NCBI GenBank assembly: GCA_963580285.1
Contig: OY757017.1
Coordinates: 19,343,395-19,407,394, forward strand
Source of the DNA: Lucinisca nassula
Taxonomy: Eukaryota; Mollusca; Bivalvia; Lucinida; Lucinidae
DNA length: 64,000 nucleotides
Direction of reading: 5' to 3'
Below the pieces are notes generated by a model. That model was not told the DNA's origin and did no database searches. It saw only the letters and a list, made by a program, of their open reading frames with translations. Of this stretch, positions 50,367 to 60,017 are shown in pieces. The position numbers and the translations under genes were made by a program. Positions within the stretch are counted from its first letter, which is position 1, and every line of letters starts with the position of its first letter.

Positions 50367-50980
50367 AGTGATAGGGGTAGTTAGAGCCACAAATGGAGTC
50401 AAGCAAGGCTGTGTGCTAGCCCCAACGCTGTTCAGCATTATGTTCTCTGCTATGCTCACAGATGCTTTCCAGGATGGTGGCAATGGTATACCTATTAGGT
50501 ATCGCTTTGATGGGGAGTTTTTCAAGCTAAGAAGGTTGGTTGCAAGCCAAATCAAATGTGCAGACAGCTGTGCTAGGCGAGTTCCTGTTTGATAACGACA
50601 TGACAATGGGTTCTCCAACAGAAGAGAAGATGCAAAAAGGTGTAGATCAAGTATCTGACTCCTGTGACAACTATGACCTCACAAGGAGCATCAAAAAGAC
50701 CTAGATGGTTTATCAACCAGCACCTGGCAAACCTTACAAGAAGCCCACCATTACAGTGAATAGTCAAGCTTGCCAGCGGTAGACAAGTTCACCTAACTTG
50801 GAAGGACATTATCAAGAGTCGTGCATATTGAAGATGGGGCCAATGCCAGGATAGCCAAAGCTAGTGCAGCATTTGGCCGACTACGTGGTAGTGTTTGGGA
50901 TCGAAGTGGAATACGGATTGGCACAAAGCGGAAAGTCTGCAGAGCTGCCAGCACTATTATATGCATGCGAAACATGGGCA
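50367..50980 (+). pseudogene. LINE reverse transcriptase relic
   Basis: Opens with ATNGVKQGCVLAPTLFSIMF, a motif of LINE reverse transcriptases just before the catalytic box. It continues AMLTDAFQDGGNGIPIRYRF, then breaks at a frameshift into a decayed EFLFDND (catalytic Asp-Asp spoiled). Next come KKT, a stop, MVYQPAPGKPYKKPTI, and later FGRLRGSVWDRSG. It belongs to the same family as the minus-strand relic at 55790-57480. It is truncated at both ends and inactive. Confidence 0.85.
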
Positions 50981-51188
50981 GTTTACCATCATAATATCCC
51001 TCATGAATATTAATAAGCAATGAAAACCCTTTTGGGAAGTTGACGACAAAAGGCGATTTTCAAACCTTTGTATCTTTGGAGCTTCAGCGCACATTCTTTG
51101 AAACAAGGCCTTTACCTCCATCGATTTTAAAGAAAAAAATCGTTGCATTTGATCTTTACTGGATTTCTCTTTGATCTTCAATAACCAA

Positions 51189-51263
51189 ATTGTACGTTGT
51201 GTGTACTCATTAGAATCGCCTCGTCGAGGCAATTCTAATGAGTACACACAACGTACATTTTCA
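51189..51263. repeat. H-core palindrome with TGTGTGTACTC arms
   Basis: TGTACGTTGTGTGTACTCAT and ATGAGTACACACAACGTACA are inverted around TAGAATCGCC(TCGTCGA)GGC. The arms match the variant at 25811. The surrounding 51000-51380 does not match the standard H-family ends. Confidence 0.8.
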
Positions 51264-51397
51264 AAATGAAATAAGTAAAATCTGCCTAATCTACCCAAGA
51301 TATATTGACATCTGGAGTAATATGATAATTTCCCTACGGACGCGGAAAAAAATAACGAATCATCCATACGTGTTTGTTGTTTCATTAAAAGTCCACA

Positions 51398-51658
51398 ATG
51401 GCATACACATCTGACAGAACAGCATCATCTGATCAGTCTATGCCGTTAGCATGTACCATCTATGCAGTTTTGACTAGAGAAAATTTCAAACTATTCAAGC
51501 TTCTATATAAACTAGAAAAAATGTCAGAAGACAGCATAGCTCACCTATTGAGACCTAAGTTGGATGAGGGCAAATTATTTCAATTTTCAGTTTTTTTTTG
51601 TTGTTGTTGTTTTGTTTTGTTTTTTTTTTTCAAAAAGCAATTTTCATTAATTTTGTAA
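51398..51658 (+). other. Short ORF, unrecognised; possible first exon, weak
   Basis: ATG at 51398 opens an 86-codon frame. About the first 65 residues are of ordinary composition (MAYTSDRTASSDQSMPLACT, then IYAVLTRENFKLFKLLYKLE); the rest runs into a T-rich tract and is not credible. I recognise no domain and can place no splice donor with confidence. This is the only stretch outside transposons that looks at all protein-like. Confidence 0.2.
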
Positions 51659-51861
51659 AACAGCTTAACAGACTGCACCAAATAAATGAGAACCATAATG
51701 CATTCTTGTTTCAAGGATGTTTGTCCTTAAAAAATTAAAGTTTCAATTCGGCAGTTATTGGCCCAACAAAAGGTCTAACAAAAGTTGCAAGTCAGAATAA
51801 CTGTATGTGATTTTATCACGACTAAATGCTATGATTTGAACCCAGGATCTTCTGGTTCAAA

Positions 51862-52157
51862 TTTGTTTGATTTGAGGTTTAACGTCCCCGTCAACACTAT
51901 TAAGGTCATTTTGGAGACGTTGCTTCCAATTTTGTGGGACTTTTACCCGACATTGAGATAAAATGTCATCTCAAGCCCTGTCGCCCAATGAAACCAATAG
52001 GGTTTATTAGCATGGACGGTCTGCCTCGCACCGCGGTTCCTCGACAGGCTAAGATCCTCTAAGCGGTTTACCAGTACTAGTATGCGGGCCTGATTTAGCT
52101 CTGCGTGGAAGCATTATGCAGCCCATATATTTCGTCAAGCCCCTATGGGTGGGGCCG
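51862..52157 (-). mobile_element. SINE V, full length, 12-bp target duplication
   Basis: TTTGTTTGATTTGAGGTTTA, ACGTCCCCGTCAACACTATT, GTTTATTAGCATGGACGGTC, GCATTATGCAGCCCATATAT, GGGTGGGGCC. TTCTGGTTCAAA is duplicated at 51850-51861 and 52158-52169. Confidence 0.9.
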
Positions 52158-52185
52158 TTCTGGTTCAAAGTCCCACTGCAAGATG

Positions 52186-52686
52186 TGTTGGTTCTATCCT
52201 AATGATTTCCATGAAGTCCAGTACAGATCTCCATGGTTGTATCCTAATGATTTCCATGAAGTCCAGTACAGATCTTCATGGTTTTATCCTAATGATTTCC
52301 ATGAAGTCCAGTACAGATCTCCATGGTTGTATCCTAATGATTTCCATGAAAGCCAGTACAGATCTTCATGGTTTTATCCTAATGATTTCCATGAAGTCCA
52401 GTATAGATCTTCATGGTTTTATCCTTATGATTTCCATGAAGTCCAGTACAGATCTCCATGGTTTTATCCTAATGATTTCCATGAAGTCCAGTATAGCTCT
52501 TCATGGTTTTATCCTGATGATTTCCATGAAGTCTAGTACAGATCTCCATGGTTGTATCCTAATGATTTCCATGAAGTCCAGTACAGATCTTCATGGTTTT
52601 ATCCTAATGATTTCCATGAAGTCCAGTACAGATCTTCATGGTTTTATCCTAATGATTTCCATGAAGTCCAGTACAGATCTTCATTT
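52186..52686. repeat. 45-bp minisatellite (about 11 copies)
   Basis: The unit is GATTTCCATGAAGTCCAGTA + CAGATCTTCATGGTTTTATC + CTAAT, 45 bp, with two alternating variants (TCTCCATGGTTGT / TCTTCATGGTTTT). Since 45 is a multiple of three, open frames of 143 and 187 codons arise in two frames at once. That argues against coding. It begins 16 bp after the SINE's duplication. Confidence 0.92.
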
Positions 52687-52750
52687 AAAGCAAAACAACG
52701 TGCCATGATACAAATGGTAACATAAAATTATGCCCTTCCGAACATAAATA

Positions 52751-52956
52751 CAGTAAAATTCCTATATCAAGACCACCTTTGGGACTGTTCAAAAGTGGTC
52801 TTAAAGACTACTTTTGAACAGTCTCAAAGGTGGTCCCAGACCAGAGGAAATTGTAGGCAGAAAGCACATAGAAAAATTAAGTGTACCCTTCAAAATAAGA
52901 TTTTTATAGCAGATTAAGTGCTAATTTTATGTGGTCTTAATAGCGGAATTTCACTG
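52751..52956. mobile_element. G-family MITE with TA flanks
   Basis: The ends CAGTAAAATTCCTATATCAA and AATAGCGGAATTTCACTG are inverted and imperfect, with TA on both sides. The left inner part is a hairpin, GACCACCTTTGGGACTGTTC...GAACAGTCTCAAAGGTGGTC. Related copies lie at 35457 and 53799. Confidence 0.75.
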
Positions 52957-52962
52957 TATATA

Positions 52963-53353
52963 CAGTCCAACCTGTATTAAGAAAGCACCTCTTGAATATT
53001 CAAAAAGTGCTTGCTTAAGGCAGGTGCTTGCTTAACACAGGTGCATTTTAATGCATTTTTCTTTTTCGGGAACTGAATGCCTGCTTGCTTAAGACAGGTT
53101 GCATGCTTAATAAAGGTGGCTACTAAGACAGGTTTGACTGGACTTGTTATTTTAAAAGAGATACAGAAAAACAAGTACAGTAAAACCTGTCTTAGTTACC
53201 ACCTCTATTAAGCAAGCAACCTGTCTTAAGCAAGCAGGAATTTGGTTCCCAAAAAGGCAAATGTGTTAATTTCACCTGTATTAAGCAAGCACCTGTTTTA
53301 AGCAAGCACATTTTTGTTATCCCTTAGGCGCTTGCTTAATACAGGTTGGACTG
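52963..53353. mobile_element. TA-flanked element with two inverted 180-bp halves
   Basis: CAGTCCAACCTGTATTAAG and CTTAATACAGGTTGGACTG are perfect inverse ends. Each half has GCTTGCTTAAGACAGG- and GGTGCTTGCTTAA-type repeats and a CAGT(A)AAACCTGTCTTAG-like inner end (53102-53146 and 53175-53200). It looks like two copies of one short MITE head to head with a 30-bp spacer, or one composite unit. Confidence 0.75.
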
Positions 53354-53434
53354 TATTTGCATAAATTATGGTCAATCCTTAGGACCACATCAATGGAAAT
53401 TCCATGAACCAACCCGCAACATCAGAAAATAAAA

Positions 53435-53719
53435 CATCACGAGAACACACCTATGCGATATAGTGCATTTTTTTCAGATCTCAGAAATGGCAATTTTTCT
53501 GATGAAAATCCGTGATATTTTTCTTACAAATACTGAAAACATTGATTGTGGGTGCTAGTTAGAACCACCTCATTGAGGCAGTTTTAACAAGTACCCACAA
53601 CCTATGTCTTGGGGCAAAAAAATAGGAAAAATAATGTATACCCCCGTAAACCCCAGTTTTCTCTATATAAAGTGGGGTATAGGGGGTTGTCTTCATTTCA
53701 CGGACGTGTTCACGTGATG
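53435..53719. mobile_element. Hairpin MITE, H family (second subfamily)
   Basis: CATCACGAGAACACACC, ATAGTGCATTTTTTTCAGA, TTTTCTGATGAAAATCCGTG, the decayed palindrome TAGAACCACC(TCATTGA)GGCAG, CCCCGTAAACCCCAG, AAGTGGGGTATAGGGGG, GTTCACGTGATGG. Confidence 0.8.
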
Positions 53720-53798
53720 GAAAGTTGCAAATTATCAAGGGAAATACCATTCCTAGACCCACGACAGATAGCATTATAGAACACATCACTGAATAGTA

Positions 53799-54222
53799 CA
53801 GTTAAAAACCTTTAATAATACCAACTTTGGGACTGTTCAAAAGTGGTCTTAAAGACCACTTTTGAACAGACCCAAAGGCGATCCCTGACCAGAGGTCATT
53901 GTGAGCAGAAAACACGAAGACAGAGTAACTGCACCCTTCTTAATAAGCTTTTTAAAGCAGAATAAATCTTATTTTTAGGTGGTCTTAAGGGCACCATCAG
54001 GGGAGGCAACTCCTGCAAAAGTATTTTTGTCTCCCTTGTCAATAGGGGTCAACTCTTAAAGGAAAGAATTGGCTTCTTTTCTTTCCTTTAAGATTAGACC
54101 CCTTTTTCAGTGGGACGGGGCTTACAGAAAAGCGAACGGGAAGTCCCAAAAGTTGTCTCCCTTTGAAAAATGGCGGAAAATTCTACCAGATGTTCCCATT
54201 CCCCTTAATAACGAAATTTACC
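53799..54222. mobile_element. G-family MITE split by a TTAA MITE
   Basis: CAGTTAAAAACCTTTAATAA, hairpin GACTGTTCAAAAGTGGTC..., TTTTTAGGTGGTCTTAA, then the insert, then TAACGAAATTTACC. Removing 53985-54208 restores the GTGGTCTTAATAGCGAAATTT end seen at 52930. Confidence 0.7.
53985..54208. mobile_element. TTAA-flanked MITE (family S), nested
   Basis: TTAAGGGCACCATCAGGGGA at the left and CCCATTCCCCTTAA at the right. Shared internal blocks are CTCCCTTGTCAATAGGGGTC, AGACCCCTTTTTCAGTGGG and GTCTCCCTTTGAAAAATGGC. The better-preserved copy is 58916-59119. A left-end fragment also lies at 44980-45060. Confidence 0.8.
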
Positions 54223-54239
54223 TTGTGCACAGGGTATGT

Positions 54240-54868
54240 TGTTTGGTTTGTCTTTGTCCTGGTTGCGGTATATATACACTTGACTGTGGACTGAACTGAA
54301 ATTAAAGCAAAATGTAAGAGTAGTTGCGGTATACATGTATATCCACCTGGCTGACTGTGGACTAAACTGAAATTAAAACAAAATGTAAGAGTACTGGCGG
54401 TACATATACACCTGACTGTGGACTGGACTGAAATTAAAACAAAATGTAAGAGTGGTTGTGGACTGAACTGAAATTAAAACTAAATGTTAGAGTAGTTGCG
54501 GTATATATACACCTGACTGTGGACTGAACTGAAATTAAAACTAAATGTAACAGTAGATGTGGTATATATACACCTGACTGTGGACTGAACTGAAAATAAG
54601 ACTAAATGTAACAGAAGTTGCGGTATATATACACATGACTGTGGACTGAACTGATATTAAAACAAAATGTAAGAGTGGTTGCGGTATATATACACATGAC
54701 TGTGGACTGAACTGATATTAAAACAAAATGTAAGAGTGGTTGCGGTATATATACACCTGACTGTGGACTGAACTGAAATTAAAACATAATGTAAGAGTGG
54801 TTGCGGTATAAATACACCTGGCTGTGGACTGAACTGAAATTAAAACCAAATGTAAGAGTAAGGCACTG
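54240..54868. repeat. 61-bp minisatellite (about 10 copies)
   Basis: The unit is GTAAGAGTGGTTGCGGTATA + TATACACATGACTGTGGACT + GAACTGATATTAAAACAAAAT. The first copy overlaps sequence next to the MITE end. Spacing varies by deletions (for example near 54450). Confidence 0.9.
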
Positions 54869-54920
54869 GCAATGTATCTATATTTTAATCTCATTTTCAT
54901 GTCGACATTTATTTGTTTTA

Positions 54921-54921
<1 letters not shown>

Positions 54922-55003
<82 letters not shown>

Positions 55004-55004
55004 T
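54922..55004. repeat. (TTA)n microsatellite
   Basis: About 27 triplets of TTA/ATT with one interruption. Confidence 0.95.
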
Positions 55005-55221
55005 GTTTTTATTGGAGTTTAATGGCCTATTCAACACTATTTATGTCATTTTTTGAGCCGGTCAGTTTACCTATCCACACTTTTCTTGGGCAGCGGTTTA
55101 CCAGTACAGTGCACAATCTTTCGCCAGAAACGGCCCTTCTTGAATCAGCGGAAGACAGAGAATGACCGAAGAAAAGATTTCATGATCAATTCCACGAAAG
55201 AATGTTGCCGACCTCGGCAGG
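55005..55221 (-). mobile_element. SINE A, head truncated
   Basis: GAGTTTAATGGCC, CAACACTATTTATGTCATTT, GCGGTTTACCAGTACAGTGC, GGCCCTTCTTGAATCAGCGG, GAAAAGATTTCATGATCAAT, TTGCCGACCTCGGCAGG, then a TTA microsatellite replaces the tRNA part. TTA runs lie on both sides. Confidence 0.8.
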
Positions 55222-55226
55222 TAATT

Positions 55227-55257
<31 letters not shown>

Positions 55258-55328
55258 TTTATTACTATTATAAATTATTATTATTATATATTAATTAATA
55301 ATTATAATACATGAAATTAACATTAATA

Positions 55329-55361
<33 letters not shown>

Positions 55362-55362
55362 C
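55222..55362. repeat. TTA/ATA microsatellites
   Basis: TTA-rich at 55222-55300 and (AAT)n at 55322-55362. No other feature. Confidence 0.85.
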
Positions 55363-55395
55363 AAGGAAATCTCTGGCACATTTTCAGTTTATCTA

Positions 55396-55438
55396 AGTTT
55401 CGCGCAACTCCAAGTGAAATAATCTTGAAAGGACCGTA
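55396..55438 (+). mobile_element. SINE C 3' fragment
   Basis: AGTGAAATAATCTTGAAAGG + ACCGTAA matches the SINE C 3' end at 14661-14690. Only the last 40 bp are present. Confidence 0.6.
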
Positions 55439-55531
55439 ACCCACTCCACACACCCCACAACAGCGCCCCACCCCCACCCAATAAAAAATTATTCTCTATA
55501 GTTCGTCTATCATTACTGACAATGACCAGTC

Positions 55532-55760
55532 TTAACCCATATATGACAATGGAATCTTCCACCTAGTTAGTTTGGAGTGGTCCATTTCCAATTATAGGGG
55601 TGTCATGTTTGGTTTTCTTTGTGGCAAATTTTACAAAAACGAATGTTCCTTAAGCAAACAGTGTAGATCCAGATCAGACGCCGCGTTCTGCGGCGTCTGA
55701 TCTGGATCTACACTGTTTGTCAATGTCCCAGAAAAGGGCCGCTAGGCATATATGGGTTAA
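55532..55760. mobile_element. TTAA-flanked MITE, intact, with palindrome P
   Basis: TTAACCCATATATGACAATG at the left and CATATATGGGTTAA at the right. The length is 229 bp including both TTAA. The P palindrome at 55655-55721 is nearly perfect. TTAA-CCC...GGG-TTAA termini are the piggyBac pattern. Confidence 0.88.
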
Positions 55761-55789
55761 TCACCTGCGAGAAATGCTATTGTTGGTGT

Positions 55790-57480
55790 GTTCTAAGGAG
55801 GCTGATGAGACCAATTATAGCTCTGAACTGTCTGTGGCAGATAGAGCCGCAAAGGTATGGGGAAGACAACTCTGTTGGTGATGGCTTGGCTCTGGCTTTG
55901 CACGTTTCTGTTCGGCTTCGCTGATTCGTTTTGCCTCATATTCACTAGCACCCCTTCTGATGAGGTCTTACAACTTGGCCCAGTTTTGTGCAATTTGTTC
56001 CCACGACTCTGTTGGTGTGCCCTTGAGGGAGACTTTGAGGGTGTCCTTGTAACACTTCTTCTGATCACAGTGGGAGCGTTTGCCTGTTTCTAATTCTCCA
56101 TAGATGATATTCTTCGGTAACCTGTTCAGGTCCTCAGGCCTCCTGGTAACATGACCTGTCCATGTTAACTGTGCCAGTTTCAGTAGAGTATCCACACACT
56201 GCATCCCTGCCTTTTGCAGGACTTCTGTGTCTGAAATCCTGTTTTGCCAATTAATCTTTAAGAGTTTTCTAGGACAGCTTGTAAGAACGTAGTTCTGTCC
56301 ATTGGCGTGACGTTGGTAAACTGCCCTTGTTTCACATGTATACAGTCGTGTTGGCAGCACCACAGCTTTGTAGAATTTCAGCTTTGTGTAAAGCTTGATT
56401 CCACTTCGATCCCAAATACTACCCCTTGGTCGGCCAAATGTTGCAGTAGCTTTGACAATCCGGGCATTGACTTCGTCATCAATATGCACGGCTCTTGACA
56501 GTGTGCTCCCAAAATAGCTAACCTTGTCTACCCATTTCAGTATTTGACCTTTCGCTGTGATGGCGGGCTCCTTGTAAGGCTTGCCAGGTGCTGGCTGATA
56601 TACCACCTCAATCTTTTTCATACTGACTGTGATGTCATTTTTGTCGAAGGAGTCATATATCGACACATTTTTTGCCTCTTCTCCTCTGTTGTAGCACTCT
56701 TTGCCATGCCGTTAGCAAAGAGCATCACGAAAACACGCCTATTTAATTATGACCCCCTCGAACCCCACTTTTATATAGTAAAACTGGGGTTTGCAGGGTT
56801 GAACCTTATTTTTCTTATTTCTGCTCTAAGATATAGATTGTGGGTACTCGTTAGAACCGCCTCATCGATGCGGTTCTAACGAGTACCCACAATCTATATT
56901 TTGAGCAGAAATAAGAAAAATACACATTTTTTTCATCTTAAATTTTTCATTTTTTTTTTCGGCGATAAAGGTTGCAATGTATTTGTATAGGCGTGATTTC
57001 GTAATGGAACTCATCGAGCTCCTCTGTTTGAACCTTGGATTCTATTCTAAGGTTGAAAAATTAGTAGGTATCCTTGAAAGCATATGTAAGCATCGCAGAG
57101 AACATCATGCCGAATGATGAGTGTAATGGCTGGTTCACATCCCTGCTTGACTCAAATTTGTCACAAGAAATGGATCAGAAAACTCACCATCATTTTTCCC
57201 TTGCAAGCATACCATCGTGGAACTGCCTTACCATTGCTGTGAAGTTGGTTGAACAGCCAAACTTCACTATACTTTTCCAGGGACCCGCACCGCTGACTGT
57301 GTCAAATACTTTGGTAAGGCAAGGTCAGCAAAGGTCATGTAGAGGTCCGTGTTCTGTTCCTGGCATTTCTCTTAAAGCTGTCTTGCTGTGTAGATCATGT
57401 CAATTGTTCCTCATCCACACTGGATTTTATGGTAGTTAACCCAATCAGTTTGCTTCCCTTTTTACTTGCACGACGGTGGG
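55790..57480 (-). pseudogene. LINE reverse transcriptase relic, split by an H-family MITE
   Basis: Read on the minus strand from about 57480: decayed FTAMVRQFHDGMLARE, DGEFSDPFLVTNLSQAG, FSAMLTYAF, EELDEFLFAN (catalytic box changed to FANG). The MITE at 56723-57006 falls just there. The frame then runs open for 232 codons (56666-55968): VYQPAPGKPYKEPAITAKGQ, FGRPRGSIWDRSGIKLY, CETRAVYQRHA, NWQNRISDTEVLQKAGM, LTWTGHVTRRPEDLNRLPK. A frameshift near 55970 precedes the last part. It is the same family as 50367-50980 and different from the LINE at 32625. Confidence 0.88.
56723..57006. mobile_element. Hairpin MITE, H family, inserted in the LINE relic
   Basis: CATCACGAAAACACGCC and GGCGTGATTTCGTAATG are the ends. 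AACCCCACTTTTATATAG, GTGGGTACTCGTTAGAACC(GCCTCATCGAT)GCGGTTC and GGCGATAAAGGTTGCAATG are present. It separates the LINE catalytic-box codons, so it gives an independent check of the MITE's ends. Confidence 0.9.
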
Positions 57481-57544
57481 TCAGGCCTCAAATTCCATGA
57501 AGGTTCCAGCGTAAAGGCTTACTGAGAATAAGAGTACAACATCA

Positions 57545-58012
57545 AATTACAGATTATATTTTCTGGTCCTTTGGGATCCTTGAGTTCATTTGGTATCATT
57601 TTGAAAATAGAGTTCTGCTTAAGCCGGTGCTAGAGGGCGTGGCCCATGTTGCAAATTTCAGTACTGGTCATGAACAGACTCAATAAAACCGAGTCTGCTA
57701 TTTTCGTTTATTTGGTATATTCCTTGCTTCCAAAGGATCTAACTTCAGAACTTATTTATTTTCACTGTAGCTGGTGTTGTGCCGTGTGGTGGCCGTAAAA
57801 CGTCTCCCCGTACATCATCATAGCGCAGATTATATTTTCTGGTCCTTTGGGATCCTTGAGTTCATTTGGTATCATTTGGAAAATAGAGTTCTGCTTAAGC
57901 CGGTGCTAGAGGGCGTGGCCCATGTTGCAAATTTCAGTACTGGTCATGAACAGACTCAATAAAACCGAGTCTGCTATTTTCGTTTATTTGGTGTATTCCT
58001 TGCTTCCAAATT
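57545..58012. repeat. T-family repeat, two tandem units (276-bp spacing)
   Basis: TTATATTTTCTGGTCCTTTG, GAGTTCATTTGGTATCATTT, TCTGCTTAAGCCGGTGCTAG + AGGGCGTGG, CTGGTCATGAACAGACTCAA, TATTCCTTGCTTCCAAA occur twice. They are inverted relative to 10296-10576 and share the block between TTATATTTTCT and GGATC with the 253-bp array. Confidence 0.75.
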
Positions 58013-58124
58013 CCTGAATTCTGGCACAGAGTCCAAGTTTGGGTATATAATAAAAAGGTTATTGACTTTATATTTTGGCACAGAGTCCAAGTTTGGGTAT
58101 ATAATAAAAAGGTATATAATAAAA

Positions 58125-58251
58125 AGGTTATTGACTTTATATTGTGAAATATTCGGCACTCGTTCATATGGCGAAGACGCACTCGCAAGCTCGTGCGTCC
58201 TTCGCCATATGAACTCGTGCCGAATATTTCACAATATAAAGTCAATAACCT
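58125..58251. repeat. 127-bp near-perfect palindrome
   Basis: AGGTTATTGACTTTATATTG is inverted at CAATATAAAGTCAATAACCT, with inner arms GGCACTCGTTCATATGGCGA / TCGCCATATGAACTCGTGCC and a tip GACGCACTCGCAAGCTCGTGCGTC (read in two parts). The left arm's outer 20 bp plus GGCACAGAGTCCAAGTTTGG is also tandemly repeated just upstream (58020-58124). Confidence 0.88.
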
Positions 58252-58567
58252 ATAAATACCGATGTTCATTCCAAGAATATTTCAACCTCTGTTTACTCAA
58301 TTGATTGGTTCTGAACTGGGGATATCTCGGCTTATTTGAAATCTATGGATTAACGTAGAGCAAAATGTTTACAAAACGTCGTCAGTTTAATAAACTGTCC
58401 GATCTTGACTTGTGTAAGATAGAGCCATCCATCATACTGACTGAGGCATTCGGAAATAAAATAAATAGATGTAGAGATTTGTGTTAATCACTCCAACATG
58501 ATCAGAACCATTGGAACCCGACAAGCAATCAAAGAACTAAACGCACTGATGAACCTATTGTCTCTGA

Positions 58568-58877
58568 TTTGTTTGTTTGCAATGGGGTTTAACGGCCCAG
58601 TTAACACTATTTAGGTCATTTTTCAGCCGGACAGTTTACTTATCCACACTTTTCCTGGGCAGGCTTATACGTATAAAGCGGTTAACCAATACAGTGCACA
58701 TTCTTTCGCCAGAAACTGACAACTGCCCTTCTTGAATCAGCGGAATGGGAGATTGACCGTAGAAAAGATTTCAAGATCAATCTCCACGAAAGAGTTTTGC
58801 CGACTCCGGCAGGAATCGAGCCCGCGTCTTCCTGATCACCAGTCAGACGCGCATCCGACTGAGCTACCAAGCCCGGC
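58568..58877 (-). mobile_element. SINE A, full length (reference copy)
   Basis: GGGGTTTAACGGCCCAGTTA, CCGGACAGTTTACTTATCC, CAGAAACTGACAACTGCCC + TTCTTGAATCAGCGG, GTAGAAAAGATTTCAAGATC, the B box (inverse of GGCTCGATTCCTGCC) and A box (inverse of TGGTAGCTCAGTCGGATGCG). TCTCTGA is duplicated at 58561-58567 and 58878-58884. This copy shows that the bases either side of the giant element are normally adjacent. Confidence 0.9.
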
Positions 58878-58915
58878 TCTCTGAGTGTAGGCTTTCAACG
58901 TGTGTTGCTTAATCC

Positions 58916-59119
58916 TTAAGGGGAATGGGAACACCTTCAGGGGGAAGCAACTCCTATAAACTCTCTCATGTTAATCTCCTGAGCAGCAAATTATTTCCTT
59001 TAAGAGTAGACCCCTTTTTAAGCGGGACAGGGCTTATAGAAAAGCGGACAGGAAGTTCCGAAAGATGTCTCCCTTTGAAAAATGGCGGAAATTCTGCCAA
59101 GTGCCCCCATTCCCCTTAA
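58916..59119. mobile_element. TTAA-flanked MITE (family S), intact
   Basis: TTAAGGGGAATGGGAACACC and CCCCCATTCCCCTTAA: inverted termini with TTAA at both ends, 204 bp. The interior matches 53985-54208. Confidence 0.85.
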
Positions 59120-59245
59120 ATTCAGATATATTAAGCATACAGTGAAGACCCTGATCAGACGCCGCGTTCTGAAGCGTCTGATCCGGGTCTACACTCTTTA
59201 CACGAGCCCAGTATAGATTTTACAAATAACCAACCCTATATTTAA
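59117..59245. repeat. Palindrome P unit, duplicated at 59816-59940
   Basis: TTAAATTCAGATATATTAAG, palindrome (59137-59203), then ACACGAGCCCAGTATAGATT and AAATAACCAACCCT. The second copy (TTAAATGCCAATATTTTAAG ... ACACGAGCCCAGTCCAAATT ... AAATAACCAACCCT) has lost one palindrome arm. Confidence 0.7.
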
Positions 59246-59248
59246 CCC

Positions 59249-59820
59249 TTAACCCATTTAGTACTGGAAACACCAAACTGGGTACCCTGCAAACAGTGCA
59301 GGCCCAGATCAGACACCGCAGAACGCGGCGTCTGATCAGGGCCTCCACTTTTTGCAAAATGTTTAGCCATTTTCCTATCTATCTATCTATCTATCTACTG
59401 ATACTGCGTCGGTCACATTTGACCATTACCGCAGGTGTACATTTCATACACTCCAGGTTTTGCAGGATGAAAGCCTACACAGTAATCATGTAATTACGGT
59501 AGGGATCTTTAACCTGCACAGGGTATGGTTCTCCCTGCACAGGGGGCCTCCAGTTAACGTCCCGATCCGAAGGACGGTGCACTTTATGGCATTCATCCCT
59601 GCAAATGATGCCAATGGAGCGTGTTCGGACACCGAAATTTTATCGCCGCTGCAGGGGATCGAACCCGGGACCTCTAGCATCAGAGGCAAGTGCACTAACC
59701 ACTGAGCTATCACGCTCCTTTCCAAATATATTGAAAACACGAACCTGACACTCCTAAATTTTGAAATGGACCCCTGCTATATATAAGGGGGAAGATTCCA
59801 TTTGGTACAAAAAGGGTTAA
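59249..59820. mobile_element. R-family TTAA MITE with nested SINE
   Basis: TTAACCCATTTAGTACTGGA at the left, the P palindrome at 59289-59356, and TTTGGTACAAAAAGGGTTAA at the right. The 228-bp model at 61231 shows that the SINE at 59377-59714 is an insertion after TTTTCC. Confidence 0.85.
59377..59714 (-). mobile_element. tRNA-derived SINE (family E) with (TAGA)n tail
   Basis: The minus-strand head is GGAGCGTGATAGCTCAGTGG (A box) and the B box is GGGTTCGATCCCC. The body is CGGTGTCCGAACACGCTCC, GGACGTTAACTGGAGGCC, and the tail is TAGATAGATAGA. TTTCC on both sides may be a 5-bp duplication. Only one copy is in the window. Confidence 0.85.
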
Positions 59821-60017
59821 ATGCCAATATTTTAAGCAACCAGTGTAGACCCTGATCAAACACCGCGTCCTTAGTCGTCTTTCCCAGTACACGAGCCCAG
59901 TCCAAATTTGGGAAATAACCAACCCTTTTTATCACAGCACACTGACGTCACATGAACCTAAAATTAACATTTACATTGATTTCGTAAAATGTAATTTTCG
60001 CGTTCAGTGACAGTCAC

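Noticed and set aside
52105..52708. 143- and 187-codon repetitive frames
   Set aside because: Two different frames of the same 45-bp minisatellite are open at once, which is expected from a unit divisible by three and not from a gene.
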